64,000 nt of DNA from Lates calcarifer (Eukaryota > Chordata > Actinopteri > Centropomidae), in assembly GCF_001640805.2 (NCBI RefSeq), contig NC_066848.1, positions 12,043,896-12,107,895 on the forward strand. Reading direction: 5' to 3'. Position 1 is the first letter of the stretch. Each line of letters opens with the position of its first letter. This document shows, in pieces, positions 1 through 14,400 of the stretch. The notes beneath the pieces were generated by a model that ran no database searches, was not told the DNA's origin, and was given only the letters and a program-made list of their open reading frames with translations. The position numbers were made by a program, and so were the translations under genes.

Positions 1-1408
1 AAATGTTATTGACAGAGGACATTTTCACTTGTCATAGTAGGAATAGCACAGGTGTTACTGATGACATTAACTATGTGTCAGAAGTGTCTCAGTAAGCCAT
101 GACAGTGTGACAGTGATCCAGCATGCACATTATCAGGACCCTGAAAATGAAGCAGCTCAGTGGAATTCAGCCACCATTCATTTTATTATTTACACCTGTG
201 CTTCTTCTACTGTGACATGTCTCCTGTGATAAACAAAGCCCATTTATGAATGCCCAGTCACACTGCAGTTTGTGTTTACTATCCTCAACCTGAGGACACA
301 CATGTAAATATTGGATGTGTGCAGAACTATCATTAATAGCAGACTTGGCATTTAGAGGTGAAGGCACCTGCTGCTGCTGCAGCGGGGTAAAATGATGTGA
401 AACCAGAACCCTGCAAATGAACTGTTAAGCTCTCTAATTTTCTTTTGCATCTGTTGGGACTCTTCACCTTTAAAAAAAACATAATAACCTAGTAGGAACA
501 CTGTAAACAATCAAAATTAAAACATGTTGCACAACTCTTCTCAAGTACATTACACGGTGTGAAAAAGAGAATCAGTTGCAGCATATTTCATAAAAAAGAG
601 TCTCTGTGATTTAGAGATGTTGTTCCTTTAGAGGGAAGCTTTCTGGATTTTTGAAATGCATAATTCAAGAGGACCCAGATAGTGCACTGGATTCTGTTCT
701 CAAAGAACAGGAGTTTTTTTAGGACAATAGAAAATTTGTTGAAGGATTCAACCTTCTGCCGTCTTCATAAATACAAAGACATGGAACAGATTTCATATAA
801 TGTATTTTTGACAGTAAGGTTGAAAACAGTGAGGTTGAAAGAGTACAGAATTTGAGAGATGACAGTAACACTGTTAGTATTTATGCTGATCGACTAGTCA
901 AGATAGCTGAAAATGTTTTTAGAGGTGTTGAGGCTCACAATGGTCTACTGTGGTCTAGTGTGGGTGCCAATTGAAAATGTAAAAATACAATTAAAAATGT
1001 TTTTGTTGCCACATTAGACATTAGTTAACCAGAGTCATCAGTGGCTTTTAATTATATCTAGCTAGTGTGTGAAGGAGTGTTGGTGTTTGTCCTGCTTTTT
1101 GACACTGATTACAAGTTGGGTCCACGAAGATGCTACAGCAGCGGAGATGATGGGATTAAACAGTGGAGCTGTTTCACAGCTGTTTGCTTGATAATAAAAG
1201 ACTATTTACCCTTAATAAGGAGTGCGTAGAGTTTATGTTAGAGTGCTGCAATCTGCAAGATTACATGTGTTCTAATATATCTAATGAATTAATTTAATTA
1301 TAGGCGTTTTAAATGGGCATGCATAATGTTAGCTCTTATGTAAATAATAAACCATTACATCTGATTTGACAACTGACTCTTAACACCCATTTCTTTTTCT
1401 TTGCTCAG
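1..1408 (+). other. ank3 intron at the left edge
   Basis: AT-rich DNA with no splice-bounded conserved frame and no recognisable repeat. It ends in the acceptor of the repeat-8 exon. Confidence 0.7.
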
Positions 1409-1507
1409 AATGACATCACACCACTTCACGTGGCTGCAAAAAGGGGCAACAGCAACATGGTCAAGCTGCTCCTGGACAGAGGGTCCAAAATTGATGCAAA
1501 GACCAAG
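1409..1507 (+). CDS. ank3: ank3 exon: ankyrin repeat 8
   Basis: 99-nt phase-0 exon, 33 codons, the classic one-repeat-one-exon unit. It starts [14 protein letters not shown] and ends DAKTK. Acceptor is ttgctcag, donor is gtgaga. Counting back from the last repeat makes this repeat 8 of the usual 24, so seven repeats are encoded upstream of the window. Confidence 0.93.
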
Positions 1508-4500
1508 GTGAGATATTGGATCCAAGTCTCTGCAGAAAACTGTAAGACATTCAGAAATAAAGCACATGAGGCTGAATTTTGCTGAAGCTTATCAGGTGGA
1601 CTTTTCTGGTTTCCACGCATGTATGAAAATGGTACTCATTCCTCAGTATGTATAGGTGTTGTAATCAGTAAACTGTAAAGTTTATTGTGAGAAAAACTCA
1701 ACCACAAAATGGTGATGTTTGTTGATGTTTCCTCACTGTGTGAGATCAGTATCTCAATTTTGTAAGAGTTAGAATTATATTTTTTCATTCAGTGACTTAC
1801 TAACTCTTACTCTCATTTACTACGTGAACCACCTACCCATATGCAGCTACACTGCAAACCTCATTATTTGAATTCTCTTTTACATCCAACATGTTTAATA
1901 TATACAGAAAAGGCAGCGAATGGGATTTTTAGTTTCCCATCATTTATTTACACATTTGCTCTCTATCTTCTTTTTCAGGACGGTCTGACACCGCTTCACT
2001 GTGGGGCGAGGAGCGGACACGAGCAGGTGGTAGAAATCCTACTAGACCGAGGAGCACCTATCCTATCCAAGACCAAGGTAGCTACTGGGAGAATCCATTC
2101 AGGAGAGGCTGCTTTATTCAGAATAGGAAAGGAAAGGTCACAAACACATGTTTTTTTGTTTGTTTGTTTCCACTGGCTGTTATAAAACAGAATAACTCAC
2201 ATTTCACTCAAAATAGGGTACACTTTGTTAATAACACTCTGCATATACAGTTGCTTGCAGAAACCAGATCTCCTAAGCACACAGAGCTTTTGAAAATCTG
2301 TCATCCAATCAGATAGCAGGTCTGTTGTTGTTGCTGTAGTGTTGTCGCATTGTCTCCATAACGTCTGTGCGACCTCTCCAAAACAGCCTGTCTCCGCTGC
2401 GTAGCCGTACAGTTTGACCACGCAGGACGACCAGTGTAACAAAATAGACATTGTTGTAATGACCTCGTTATAACAATGCTTCTGTAACCTTCTCAACAAC
2501 TTCCTTCACAGTCCTTCTGTGCAGCACATGGCCACGCCCTAACTTACTGTGTCTGTCTGTCCATCTGTCTATGTGTCCGTCTGCGTGTGTGTTTGTCTCT
2601 CTCTCTTTGTTTCGCTCTCTGTCTGTCTCTCTCTCTCTCTCTCTCTCCCCTTCTCTCTCTCTTTCTTTACCTCTCTCCCCCCACCCACACTATAGAACGG
2701 CCTGTCACCGCTCCACATGGCCACTCAGGGGGACCACCTGAACTGCGTCCAGCTTCTGCTCCAGCATGACGTGCCAGTGGACGACGTCACCAATGACTAC
2801 CTGACAGCGTTGCACGTCGCTGCACACTGCGGTCACTACAAGGTGGCGAAGCTCATCGTGGACAAGAAGGCCAACCCGAATGCCAAGGCCCTGGTAGGGA
2901 TAAAGGGGTTAACCCGGTGGGAGGGATACAGGGGCTGAAAGTGAAAAGTGACATACAGGCTTTTGAAGGCAAATAACTGGACTAATAGTTATATCATTAG
3001 CCGCTAGTCTTATTTTTATGTTGTATGTGTCATTTTTGAGAATTGTGGAATTGTGTGATGGTGCAAATCTTATATTCCAAAGTCTAGAGTTGATTGAGCT
3101 AACATAGAGGGATATAAAAGGGATTCAGTGGAGTAAGAAAAATTTGAAAATGTTTCCTCCTCACTCTTGTAGTTTGCAACTGACATTTTCTGTACTGCTC
3201 ATTAATTTCCTGGCAGATCATTTGCTTCAACCTATTAATCTAATAAAAGCGGTCACACAGTCACAGCGACTATGGAGAGCTCATCCCTTATTATTCATGT
3301 AGATACTAGTTGGCGCTTTACACTGAGATTTTTACTTCTTCTTTTTCTGTGTGTGTGCAGAACGGTTTCACTCCACTTCACATCGCCTGCAAGAAGAACA
3401 GAGTCAAAGTGATGGAGCTGTTGCTTAAACATGGAGCATCTATCCAGGCTGTCACTGAGGTACTACACCAGACTGGACCCCATTTATTCTATTCTGCTTA
3501 ACTCTTTAGGTCTTGGCACCAGAAGAGTTTTCTTTAAAAAGTACTGATCTTTAAGTATTCTGAGCTGCACCATTTAACACACACTGTTTTAATGGGGCTT
3601 GTGCAAGTTTGGATGTGATGTCACTTCTACATTAATTCAGAGAGAGAAAATTCACAACTTCACTGAGGTTATATATTTAATGGTTCGTGGTAATGATGAT
3701 CTCTGTTTCCTTGCAGTCTGGCCTGACACCCATCCATGTTGCAGCCTTCATGGGCCATGAGAACATTGTTCACGCATTGACACACCACGGAGCATCACCC
3801 AACACCACCAACGTGGTGAGTGGATCATTTGTAATGCAGTTAAATGTTAGGAGTAATTGCTATTTCAAAGTATATATATCTCACATCATTGCATATGGAA
3901 AGCTCCCACTGACAACCATTTCTGTGTGTTTTCCAGCGTGGTGAGACAGCGCTCCACATGGCAGCCAGGGCAGGGCAGGCAGACGTAGTCCGATACCTGC
4001 TCAAGAACGGAGCCAAGGTGGAGACCAAGTCCAAGGTTAGAACGCGGAGCCTTTATCAATCACTGTCGGAGAGAAAAAACAAAAAAACGATTTTAAAAAA
4101 GTCACTTTTTCCTTCTGTGCAGGATGACCAGACAGCGTTGCACATCTCCAGTCGGCTGGGGAAAGCCGACATTGTCCAACAGCTGCTGCAATGCGGTGCC
4201 TCTGCCAACGCTGCCACCACCTCAGGCTACACCCCCCTTCACCTGGCTGCCCGCGAAGGACACCAAGATGTTGCGGCCATGCTGCTGGAAAATGGAGCTT
4301 CACTCTCCTCCTCAACCAAGGTAAGTCTGGTGGAGGATGTAATGGAGTTGAACATTTGTCTTTTTTTTCTTTCTTTCTTTCTTTTTTAATATGATAGCAC
4401 ATACACCTAAACACAGACGTTCACATCAGTACAGATCACTTGTGGCACTTTCAGTGCCACATATCTCCACTAGTGGGCACCAGTCTCTGTTTTTAATAAC

Positions 4501-5938
4501 CTCCATGGTGCTTGTCTTATCATGTTTATTAGTCAGAGTTTGTTGCTCCTGACATACGCTGTCCTCACAACAAAAGCATCCATAGTCTCCAGGTATCAGA
4601 CCCCTAATCTTGTGAACTTCTGTCACATGAATCATGTCAATTTTACAGCATTTTACATTCAGGTCAGTGGTAGTATTAGTGTTGACACAGTGATTTAAGA
4701 CACTTACTTTTACCCCAGGAGTAAAATTAAAAGGCTTTTCTTTTCATCCAGGCAGTCAACCATGAATGGATATTGTCAATTCTTTCTAACTAACTGCACA
4801 GATCAAGGTCAGAAAGATGTAGAACAGACTTTATGGAACTGGTATGTGCATGTGTGTGATATGTTGCTGGGGGCAAGGTGACCTCTCTCAGTGGAACAGA
4901 TTAATGAAGGGTAAACCCTATGGTGCCATTGCTCTCTCACACACACACATGCACAGACACACACACACACACACAGCATCTTTTGGGACATCACCTGAGT
5001 CAGCTGTTCAAGGAAATGATGTCATTCCAGCCAGGGAACAGGGGCAATGGGAAATGGTGGATGAGAACCATGAATTGACCTATTTGCAATGTTTATGTAA
5101 CAAATATATCATTACAATGACTTTATTTGAAAACATTAAAACCTAGCGAATCTATCCAGCAATCTGTCTTTGCTACAAAATGATCATTTACTGTATAAAC
5201 TGTACGAGAACCGATTGTAAACAGTCACACAAAATGAGGTCAAGTGTTTCAGAGCGTGGAATGAGAATCTGTGGGAGTCCCACATTCCTCTGGAAAATAT
5301 GACCTAATGTCTTTAAATATCTTCATATACACACAGGATAAAAGCCAAGATTAACATGATCACATTATGCAACATCCATTTATAGATCTGGGGTACATAA
5401 GGAATTAAAGGCCTTTGGTTTAGTTTCTCAGGGTATCACATACCTTAAAACAATCTTATGCCATACAAGTCATACATCAACAATACTCATTTATCAGTCA
5501 TCATTCATTTTATTGTAGGTAATTAAGTGACTTTATGATAGATGAAAATAAAACCTAAATTTAAAATTTCAGATGAAACTATTTCAGATGTTTATTTTTT
5601 TAATTCTTAAAGTAAAAAATGGGTACTGTGGCATTGCATGAATAATTCAGATTCCTTTACAACTGTGTGAGAAAACTGTGCTGTTATGAAGAGGAGCTTG
5701 CCAGCAAGGGCTGACCTAAAACTGCAAATATTCACTTCCTGTCTGAATACCCGTCTCCTCTACTCCTCTTTATTCTTTCCACGCCCTCCATCTTTCCACT
5801 GCTGATGTATGTTATTTATTCTGTTCAACAGAAAGGGTTCAGTCCCCTGCATGTGGCAGCAAAATATGGCAAGATGGAGGTGGCCAGTCTCCTCCTACAG
5901 AAGAGGGCTGCACCTGATGCTGCTGGAAAGGTGAGATG

Positions 5939-5971
<33 letters not shown>

Positions 5972-6808
5972 CAGGAGAGGCCTGGTTCACAGCACACTTC
6001 AGGGAGTGAATCTTAATCTTGGCTAACATAAAAGGGTGTTTTCAGATGTGTTGCTGCTGGAAAACATTAGCTGTCCGAGGAGGGAGGGGCTTGGCACAGA
6101 AGTCACTGTGCATCTATATTAGGCTGCGCAGAGAAAAATGAAAGGAAACAGGAGCATAACGTCAAATCATCATCACAAACAGCTAGCAGCAAGGTGTGTC
6201 AGGATCAGAGCCATAGATTTAAATTAATCCTTAAAAGTTCCTGTGATCATTAAAGAGAAGTTAGAAATAGCCAATAGAATTATTAACAGCTGCATGTAGA
6301 CCATAACTTTATATAACAAAACATAAAATATCAAGAAATAATTGATACATATGCAGCGGTTATCCTGAAGCTTTGAAAAGATTTTAATTGTGGACAACTT
6401 TTCTGGTGAGATCTGGCCAACAAAGGGCCAAAATCAGGAAGTCATTCAGATTCTGTGTCCATTTATCATTCAGCAAGTCTTCTGTCGCCTGCCCTTATCC
6501 AACCTGTCTCTAAGAGATTAAACAGAGCTCTTTTTGAGTTGTATTGGACACAGGGGTCAGTGGGGGGTGGTTGTGAGGAGGAGTGGCAAGTTTAGGACTG
6601 ATCCCAGGACATAACACAGCCAACAGATGCTTTTCCTGCTGCAAAAACCTTCTGGGTAGATTTGCTTTTATTCCCCTGATGACATGTACTCATTCCACCT
6701 CCATATGCACCTTTGTATACACGTGCACACACACACACTCGTACGCATACACATATTGACACACTTACTAAGCACAGGCCTACTGGCACTGATTATAATG
6801 TTAGCTAG

Positions 6809-6847
<39 letters not shown>

Positions 6848-8348
6848 CGTGTGTGTGTGCTACCATCTGAGAGCATTTAACATAATGGCAGTCAGGTATG
6901 ATAATGAAGCTTCCACATTGCTTGGTGGTGTCATGCTAAAATCAGTCCCATTGTAATCCTGAGTCTAAACATGAAGCAAAATAAGGCCTTTTATTGCATT
7001 TTAATGACACTCATTTGCTTAAGAGATGAGAAAAAATATAAAGACAAAGACACTTATTTGGTTTCCTCACATTTTGACCAAAAAACCTTTTGACCCAAAA
7101 TGTGATAGTTGTAACTACACATCGTAACAGCCCATGAGATTATCAGGATGTATTCTGGACACTTTTTTCTGAGTAATTTCAAGTGTTTGTTGAATGAGTG
7201 GGACATTCCAGCGGCTCACTGAGCATCCTGGTGACTCAGTCCTGGTTGCTGAGTGGGATATAAGTCGTGTATTGTGTGCTGGGAATACTTTGGGTGTAGC
7301 TCAGAAGCATAAGGTGCCATTATTTAACTCTCAGTTTACCATTGCTATAAGAAAATGCCGTAAAGTGATGATAATGGAAATATGATGTTTAAAGGCCTCC
7401 TCCTCTTAAAAATGTGTAGACACTGCTCTTTGATGATTGAGCTTTGCTGTGCAGAGTGATGTATGTGCAGAGTTTTACACTAGAGGGCTGTTTTCACTTT
7501 CATCTGCTGAAGGAGGAATGCTTCTCACCTTATGTCTGAGTTTAAGACCAACTAGACCATGATTTTGTGACATTTAAAAACAAGTGTGTTTAAGTGCGAT
7601 GTGGAAACTTAAAACCACCAGTGCATACACACACAGAATGGCTTTTTGGGTAAAATAGGAGACATCTTGTGTCAAGAAGTTAAACTTTTGAAATGAAAAC
7701 TATTTGCATATTTGTAGATTCTGGATTTTTCAGTGAGGGAAAAGGAGTAGATGTAATTTATACATTTTCAACAAAGGTTTCTGATCTTTTTTGGGTAGAC
7801 ACATTAATATCGTAAAACATTTCATTTTTACATCTGAAAACACTGCAGGGGATCTTTACACCAAAATGCTGCTACTGCTGCTGCTAGCACTCTAATATTA
7901 CTACTACTACTCCTACTGCTGAAAAAATAATTCATAAAGTGTCACGTTATTGCTGTCCTTTGAAAACCATGTATCTCCTATTTTGGTGCTTTTTTCCAAA
8001 TTAAATGAAGGAGGGGCTGATTATGGGCTGAAACATTCTCCTACTTAAGCTAAATAATCCATTTAAAAAACATTTGGTGACATTTTAGAGATACGTTTCA
8101 CTTGACAACAAGGACATGCTCGCCTCTGTGTCTTTTGATAACGCCTCCCTCCCCTAGCTTCTTTTTCCAGATTCCAGATGAAGTTGTTGCTCTAAACTGT
8201 CTCCTGTACTAAATATCTTCCATCAGTATGATGTCCATCTCCCTTCATGTCACCACATTCTGTTTGTTTGGTTCTTTCATTCTGCTTATCAGCGTGTTTG
8301 TGCTTGTATGAATCAGTGACCTTTTAACTTGGTGTTGTGTTGCATGCC

Positions 8349-8415
<67 letters not shown>

Positions 8416-11400
8416 ATGTGTCTCTGCATTTGTGTGTGTGTGTGTTGGTGTTTTAGAGTGGGCTAACTCCACTGCATGTAGCCGCTCACTACGATAATCA
8501 GAGAGTGGCACTGCTGCTGCTGGATCAGGGAGCTTCCCCACATGCTGCTGCCAAGGTATCCACACAAACACACAGCAACACGCATACTAAGATGAACCCA
8601 CCTGGCTTATGCTCTCAGTGCCATCTCAGACCATTAACAGTTTTTTTTATGTAATGTACATGTGTACGTATGACGATCTAACACTACTCTACTCACCCAT
8701 TTTGTCCCATTCTATCTCTGTCTAGTCTCTGACCTTGTGAGTGAATGTGCGGCTTTTTCCTTGAGCTCAGCAAAGTCTTTGAAATCACTCGACTAGCCAG
8801 AATTTAGCTTATGCTGTCAGCATATTGGGTTTGGTGGTTTACAGGATGCTATATTTCATAATTCTCATAAAACAAAACTGGAGAGAACATGTGAATGGTA
8901 CTGGTGATGTGTTCTACATGCTGTAAATTACTCCAGAGTCAGTCAGTACCTCAAACCACCCACTTTTGTGAAGTCTGTCCCAGAGCTATAAATTTTGTGT
9001 GTTCCCAATAAAAAAAAGGACTGTAGTTACTGCTCTTGTTGAAATGTCTGACACAGACAAACACACATCGTCGCTGACATATGGTCAAGTTGTGGTTCGT
9101 CTCCTGCTAGGCTTTGGTAGTCTGTCCAAACCACAGAGTAAGTATGAGCAGAATGGCAGAACTAGCAAACAAAACATGGCAGAAAATGCCTGTTTTGGCT
9201 GTCGACTGACATTCAAGACAGAGGAGACCAAAGCTTGATAGACTAATTTATCTTTGCGTGCTTAATCTGTATCTGTCTCTATTTATTCCTTTACTTTTCC
9301 TGTGTCCCTCCCACACTCTTAGTCATTCCTCACTGCCTCCTTTGCTCTCAGTTTCTTCCTCTATAAATTGTTTTTCATTTGGCTGGATACCAAAGTTGGT
9401 GTGTTTGGTCTAATTTAAGTGCATTTGGAAAGAGATCAGTCTGTGTGTACTAGAGGAGCTGTCCAGAAGCATTAGCACACACAAATGTGAGCAGTGAAAA
9501 ATCTCAGAGTTGCATAAAACATGGTGCATGGTCACATCTCTGTACTCAGATGGGAGGCTCCGAAATTGTCTCAGGAATAAACTAGGAGATGGTTTGGAAG
9601 TTTGGAAGTAACGTGACTTCCATTGTGTAGCTCAAATTCAACAAACACAGTGACAGTAGTGTAGTGACACAGAGACCCTAGAAACATATGCAACTATTTC
9701 CTTTTCCATACTCACCTCATGCTTTTACTCATTCTCATTTAAGCTGGAATCACCCCCCTCTGTGGACCTCGGTGCTTCCCATAGGGTCAAATAAAGCCCA
9801 CCTGCAGCTCATTTTTTACAGGGAAATGAATTTAAATGCTGTCTTAAGCTGTCCGTGAGGAATGTTAGAATAGTGACTTTTTTCCTTTTCAGCTGCTGTC
9901 TCTTCACTCTATCCCTTGCTCTCTTGTTGCTCTCTCTTTTTTTTACTATTGTATATATGTTCAGCCAGCTGAGGGAAACCTTTTGTCTGAGGTCTCAGAT
10001 GCTCACTCAGGTTCATTACTTTGCATAGTGTCAGGTTCCTGATTCAGGTTTGGGTCCTTATAGTCCAGTTTCTGTCTTGTTGTCATATCAGATTTATTGG
10101 ATATAGTGAAAACGACAGCCTGATTTAACCACAGTGTCCACCCCATAGCTCTGTTTACATAGTAGTCTATAATGTATGATGTGAATTCCATTTTAATCCA
10201 GAATGGAATAAAAACTAGTACATTATAGAGGAAGACGCCCAATGAAAACATTCCTTCATTTATGCAACACTGAGCATAACCAGTATCTCTCAGTACAATA
10301 AAATAATATCCCATTCCCCAGAGCCAAAGTAGAGCTTTATCTGATCTCCTAACCCCTGTATATCTTTGGCCTGCCTCAGAATGGCTACACCCCACTCCAC
10401 ATTGCTGCCAAGAAGAACCAAATGGAAATTGGGACCACACTGCTGGAGTATGGTGCAGACACCAACGCAGTAACACGGCAAGGCATCAGCCCCATTCACC
10501 TGGCAGCACAGGAGGGCAGCGTGGACCTGGTATCATTGCTGCTGGCCAAGAATGCTAACGTCAACGTGTGCAATAAGGTGAAATCAATCATATACTCTAG
10601 TAACAGTATGTGCAGTTTATTAATTTACACAGATTTAATGTTGTTCATTATTAGCATACTATTTTTTATCTGGTCACTCTTAAATAAGTAGAAAAACAAG
10701 GGTCTTTTGAATCTAGTTCAATCTAGTGTTTTTCCTGTTTCAGTTTTGTTTTGTGCTCCCAACATAAAATAATTTATTTGTGTGTTTCCTTTCCTCATAT
10801 ATAGAGCGGACTTACACCACTCCACCTAGCAGCACAGGAGGACAAGGTCAATGTTGCAGAAGTCCTTCTCAACCATGGGGCTGATGTTAACCCACAAACA
10901 AAGGTAAAGCTTTCTCAGATAGTAAACACACACACACACACTGTAAATACATACACAGACAAGGCTATTTAAATCTCTTTGTAACTGAGGTTTGATGTAT
11001 AACCTGCCCCTCTCTCCATCTGAACTGGATTTTCCTGTGTAGTTTCAGTGTATTTATGGTGTTGGAAAAATAGACTCGCACACTCTCAGGGCGTGCAGCT
11101 ACACATTGGTGCGCGATCATCTCAGATGCTACATAAATAAAGAATTGATACCTGAGTGGGAGGTGTTCATGTCTTTATGGATGCACCACACACTGCAGCA
11201 AACATGCACATGAGCACGCACATGATCTAATATTCAGTCATACTCACTTGCATTCAGTTACACACAAACACACTCACGGGCCCCATAAAACGCTGCTCAC
11301 GTTCACAGAGACAAACCTGCTGCAGCTAAAGGTTGAGCTAACACAAGGTTATATGGTCTGTGTGTGTGTGTGTGTGAGTGTGTGTGTATTTGTGCTGACA

Positions 11401-14400
11401 GGACAGTTGTTTACAGCGAGTAGGTTATTCACTCACTTATCTCCTCCATTACCATTATGCACTGTGCACATAATTCAACAGGGACATGAAATATGATGCA
11501 GTTTTGAAGTTATATTCAGAATCACAATTAATTTTTACTATATAAACCAATGGTTTATTTTTGCACAGTAATTCTTACAGATGCATTTTGACAAAATAAC
11601 AGCCAGTTCTTTCAGAAACTGTGATGTAACAAGATGAGGCCTCCAGTCTCCAGCCACCATTTTCATCTGCTCGCCCTTTCATGTCTCTGTCTGTTCCTCC
11701 ATCTACTTTCCTTCATGTAGATGGGTTACACTCCACTGCACGTGGCTTGTCACTATGGCAACACAAAGATGGCAAACTTCCTGCTGCAGAACCGTGCCAG
11801 AATCAACAGCAAAACCAAGGTAGGCAAATACACGCCCACTCACCCGACTACACTTAGATCTGTCTTTATGTGCAACTTGACACATCCAGAGTTAATGTTT
11901 CCTCTCTTTCGCTGACTGTGTTTATGCATCTGTGTCTCTGTATAGAATGGTTACACTCCTCTACACCAGGCAGCTCAGCAGGGCCACACCCACATCATCA
12001 ACCTGCTGCTTCAGCACGGGGCCTCAGCCAACGAGCTCACCGTGGTCAGTGCACAAACACACTGGCACACACACTCCAACAGAGTTAAAGCTTGATGAAA
12101 TACTGAATGCTCTTTGTGGTTTTTTTTTGTGCACCTCGTGTGAATAATGTCCTGTTGGTCTGTCACTGGTTAGAATGGGAACACTGCCCTATCCATCGCC
12201 CATCGTCTCGGATACATCTCTGTGGTGGACACTCTGAGGCCCATGACGGATGAAAACCTGACTGCCATGGTGAGACACTGTCTTCCTGTCAGCAGCAACT
12301 CATATGGTTAAAGGCAGTATCTATTATATGACCAGTAAATCCCAGTTTAGTTCTGATGAATATTATTTATTTAACTTTGAAATAGGTTGAATACTAGAGC
12401 CAGGCCAGTACAATAAATGCATGTGACACTGAAGAAACCAGCATGCATAATTTATTCATCCAAAAATGTATTTAAGTAGAATTTTTTTTATTGATTTCTT
12501 TCTAGCATTCTAGCATGTTTGTGTGTGCAAACACAGTTTCAGATTTTTCAGTCAGAAACTACAAGACAAGTAATGACTAAAATTTGGACAAATAGTATGA
12601 TTTCATGTATGTTTTTTTTTTGTTGTTGTTGTTGTTGTTGCATTGAGAGGGTTGCTGTTTGCTCGAAACTTGTGATATGCTTTGAGAAATGGTCTGCTGG
12701 AAGTTTAAGTATTTCTAGTGCTAGTGCTCCTTGTTGAATGGCTGTATTGAACTGAAATGTGTGACGACTGCCTCTTTGCCCAAATTAAAACTTGACCGGT
12801 CAGCCAGCGGTATACTGAAGTGGAGTCAGTGTGTGAATCCTGCAAAATCAGTCAGCAAGTCAGTCAGTCACGCCGTGTCACATGCGTGAAGTTGTCCTGA
12901 TTAAGAGAGAGAGAGAGGGAGAGAGAGGGCTTAGATTGGAGCTTAAGGTTTCTCTTCAAATAGCTCAGGTCACTAACAGTGATCTGATCCACACACGTGC
13001 CTGGGAGGACGAGGGGGAGGGAATAGGGTGAGAGAGTGGGGTAAGAAAGAGAGGCAGTGGGATGATGAAGGGGTGACAGGAGTGTAAGAGAGGACAGTGA
13101 GTGAAGAGATGAACGGAGAGGTCACTGAGGATCCTGCACAATCAGCAGCAAAGTGTATCAGTCATAACTGTCTCTATCTACAGGGATGTAACTTAAAGAT
13201 CAAGGTCGTTTCCTCATACCTTTGTGAGAGTGATCTATTATTAACTGGGCAGAGGCCTCAGCTGTTGTCTTATCCCTCTATTGAACGTGCATCCTCAGGC
13301 TGTTGGACCTTTGCTGGTCAGTTATGTGGGGTAATATGGCCTTCAAACATACCGTATCAATATTTGTTATTGTGACAGAGGCCACGGCTAAGATTCACCT
13401 AAATGTCCATACTAGGAAGAACATGTGAAGGTCACACTTCAAACCAGTTGAAACATAAATGCTTACATTGTCATTAATTGACTACAGTTGTCTCAGAGTT
13501 TCAGGTGATGTAATACTAATCACAAAATGGTCAATCTTCAAGATATACTCCCTGATTTTGTTATGGAAAATGATGGCATCCTAATTGCCTGTATTGGGAA
13601 ATATTGGGGATTTTTGGATAGGAGGCATACTTTTAATAATTGTTATAGTAAAACTGAATTGTTCACTTGTTCATCTACTTTTCATATTTGCAGAGTGCAT
13701 CAGAAAAACATAAGATCAATGTCCCAGAGACCATGAATGAGTTCCTCGACATGTCAGACGATGAAGGTATGTGAAAAATACTAAAACTTCTCTCTACTCT
13801 GCTCATTTTCAACCACTAAGCACTAAAAATTAATTAATGATACTTGTTTGACTTAATATCAATACTGATTTCCACACACTTGTGACTGTGTGTTATGTGA
13901 TGTCATTTTCATTAACATGTGCATGTTATATGTGTATCCAAATCACACAGTCCAGGCCAATGTGCCAGAAATTCTCAATGAGGAATCTTTATCTGATGTT
14001 GACGAAGGTATTTGTCACCAGTTTGCCTCCACCACTCTGTAGTTTGTCTGTTCTTCTTTAACATAGTGCATTTCAGCAGAACTAACCTGTGTTGCTGAGG
14101 GGCTAACTGTCAGCCTTTGCTATTCTACTATTCAGCTTTGCTGTTCATTGTCACTAAAAAGTCTCCATGCAAAAACGGAATATACTCACCCAACATTATT
14201 CACTTTTGTTACTATGCTGTTAAAGTACTATGAAAACGATGATGTAAAAGGATTCTTATCTCAAGAGTCAATGAGAGGGTCAGACAGAGTTAGGGATGTT
14301 CTATTTGTGTGCAGTTTGCTTTTGTTTTATTTACTGTAGTTCTCAGCTTGCCATCGTCAGACAAAGAATAGTCTTATCTATTTCCATTTTGTCCAGAGAA

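Larger units (their letters stand above)
1508..3936 (+). other. Short ank3 introns between repeat 8 and repeat 14 exons
   Basis: Introns at 1508-1978, 2078-2695, 2894-3360, 3460-3716 and 3816-3936. The second carries the CT-rich simple tract at 2587-2690 leading into its acceptor. Nothing else is recognised. Confidence 0.7.

Noticed and set aside
8245..8571. 108-codon minus-strand frame rich in Thr-His.
   Set aside because: It is a translation of the CA/TG microsatellite.
8999..9238. 79-codon plus-strand frame in the intron after repeat 18.
   Set aside because: Not bounded by splice sites of the needed phase and not similar to any family I know.
10003..10476. 157-codon minus-strand frame overlapping repeat-19 DNA.
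   Set aside because: Antisense of an ank3 exon plus adjacent intron, with no family similarity.
13097..13180. Short frame [19 protein letters not shown] as an alternative exon.
   Set aside because: No good acceptor or donor in the right phase, and no similarity to ankyrin linkers that I recognise.
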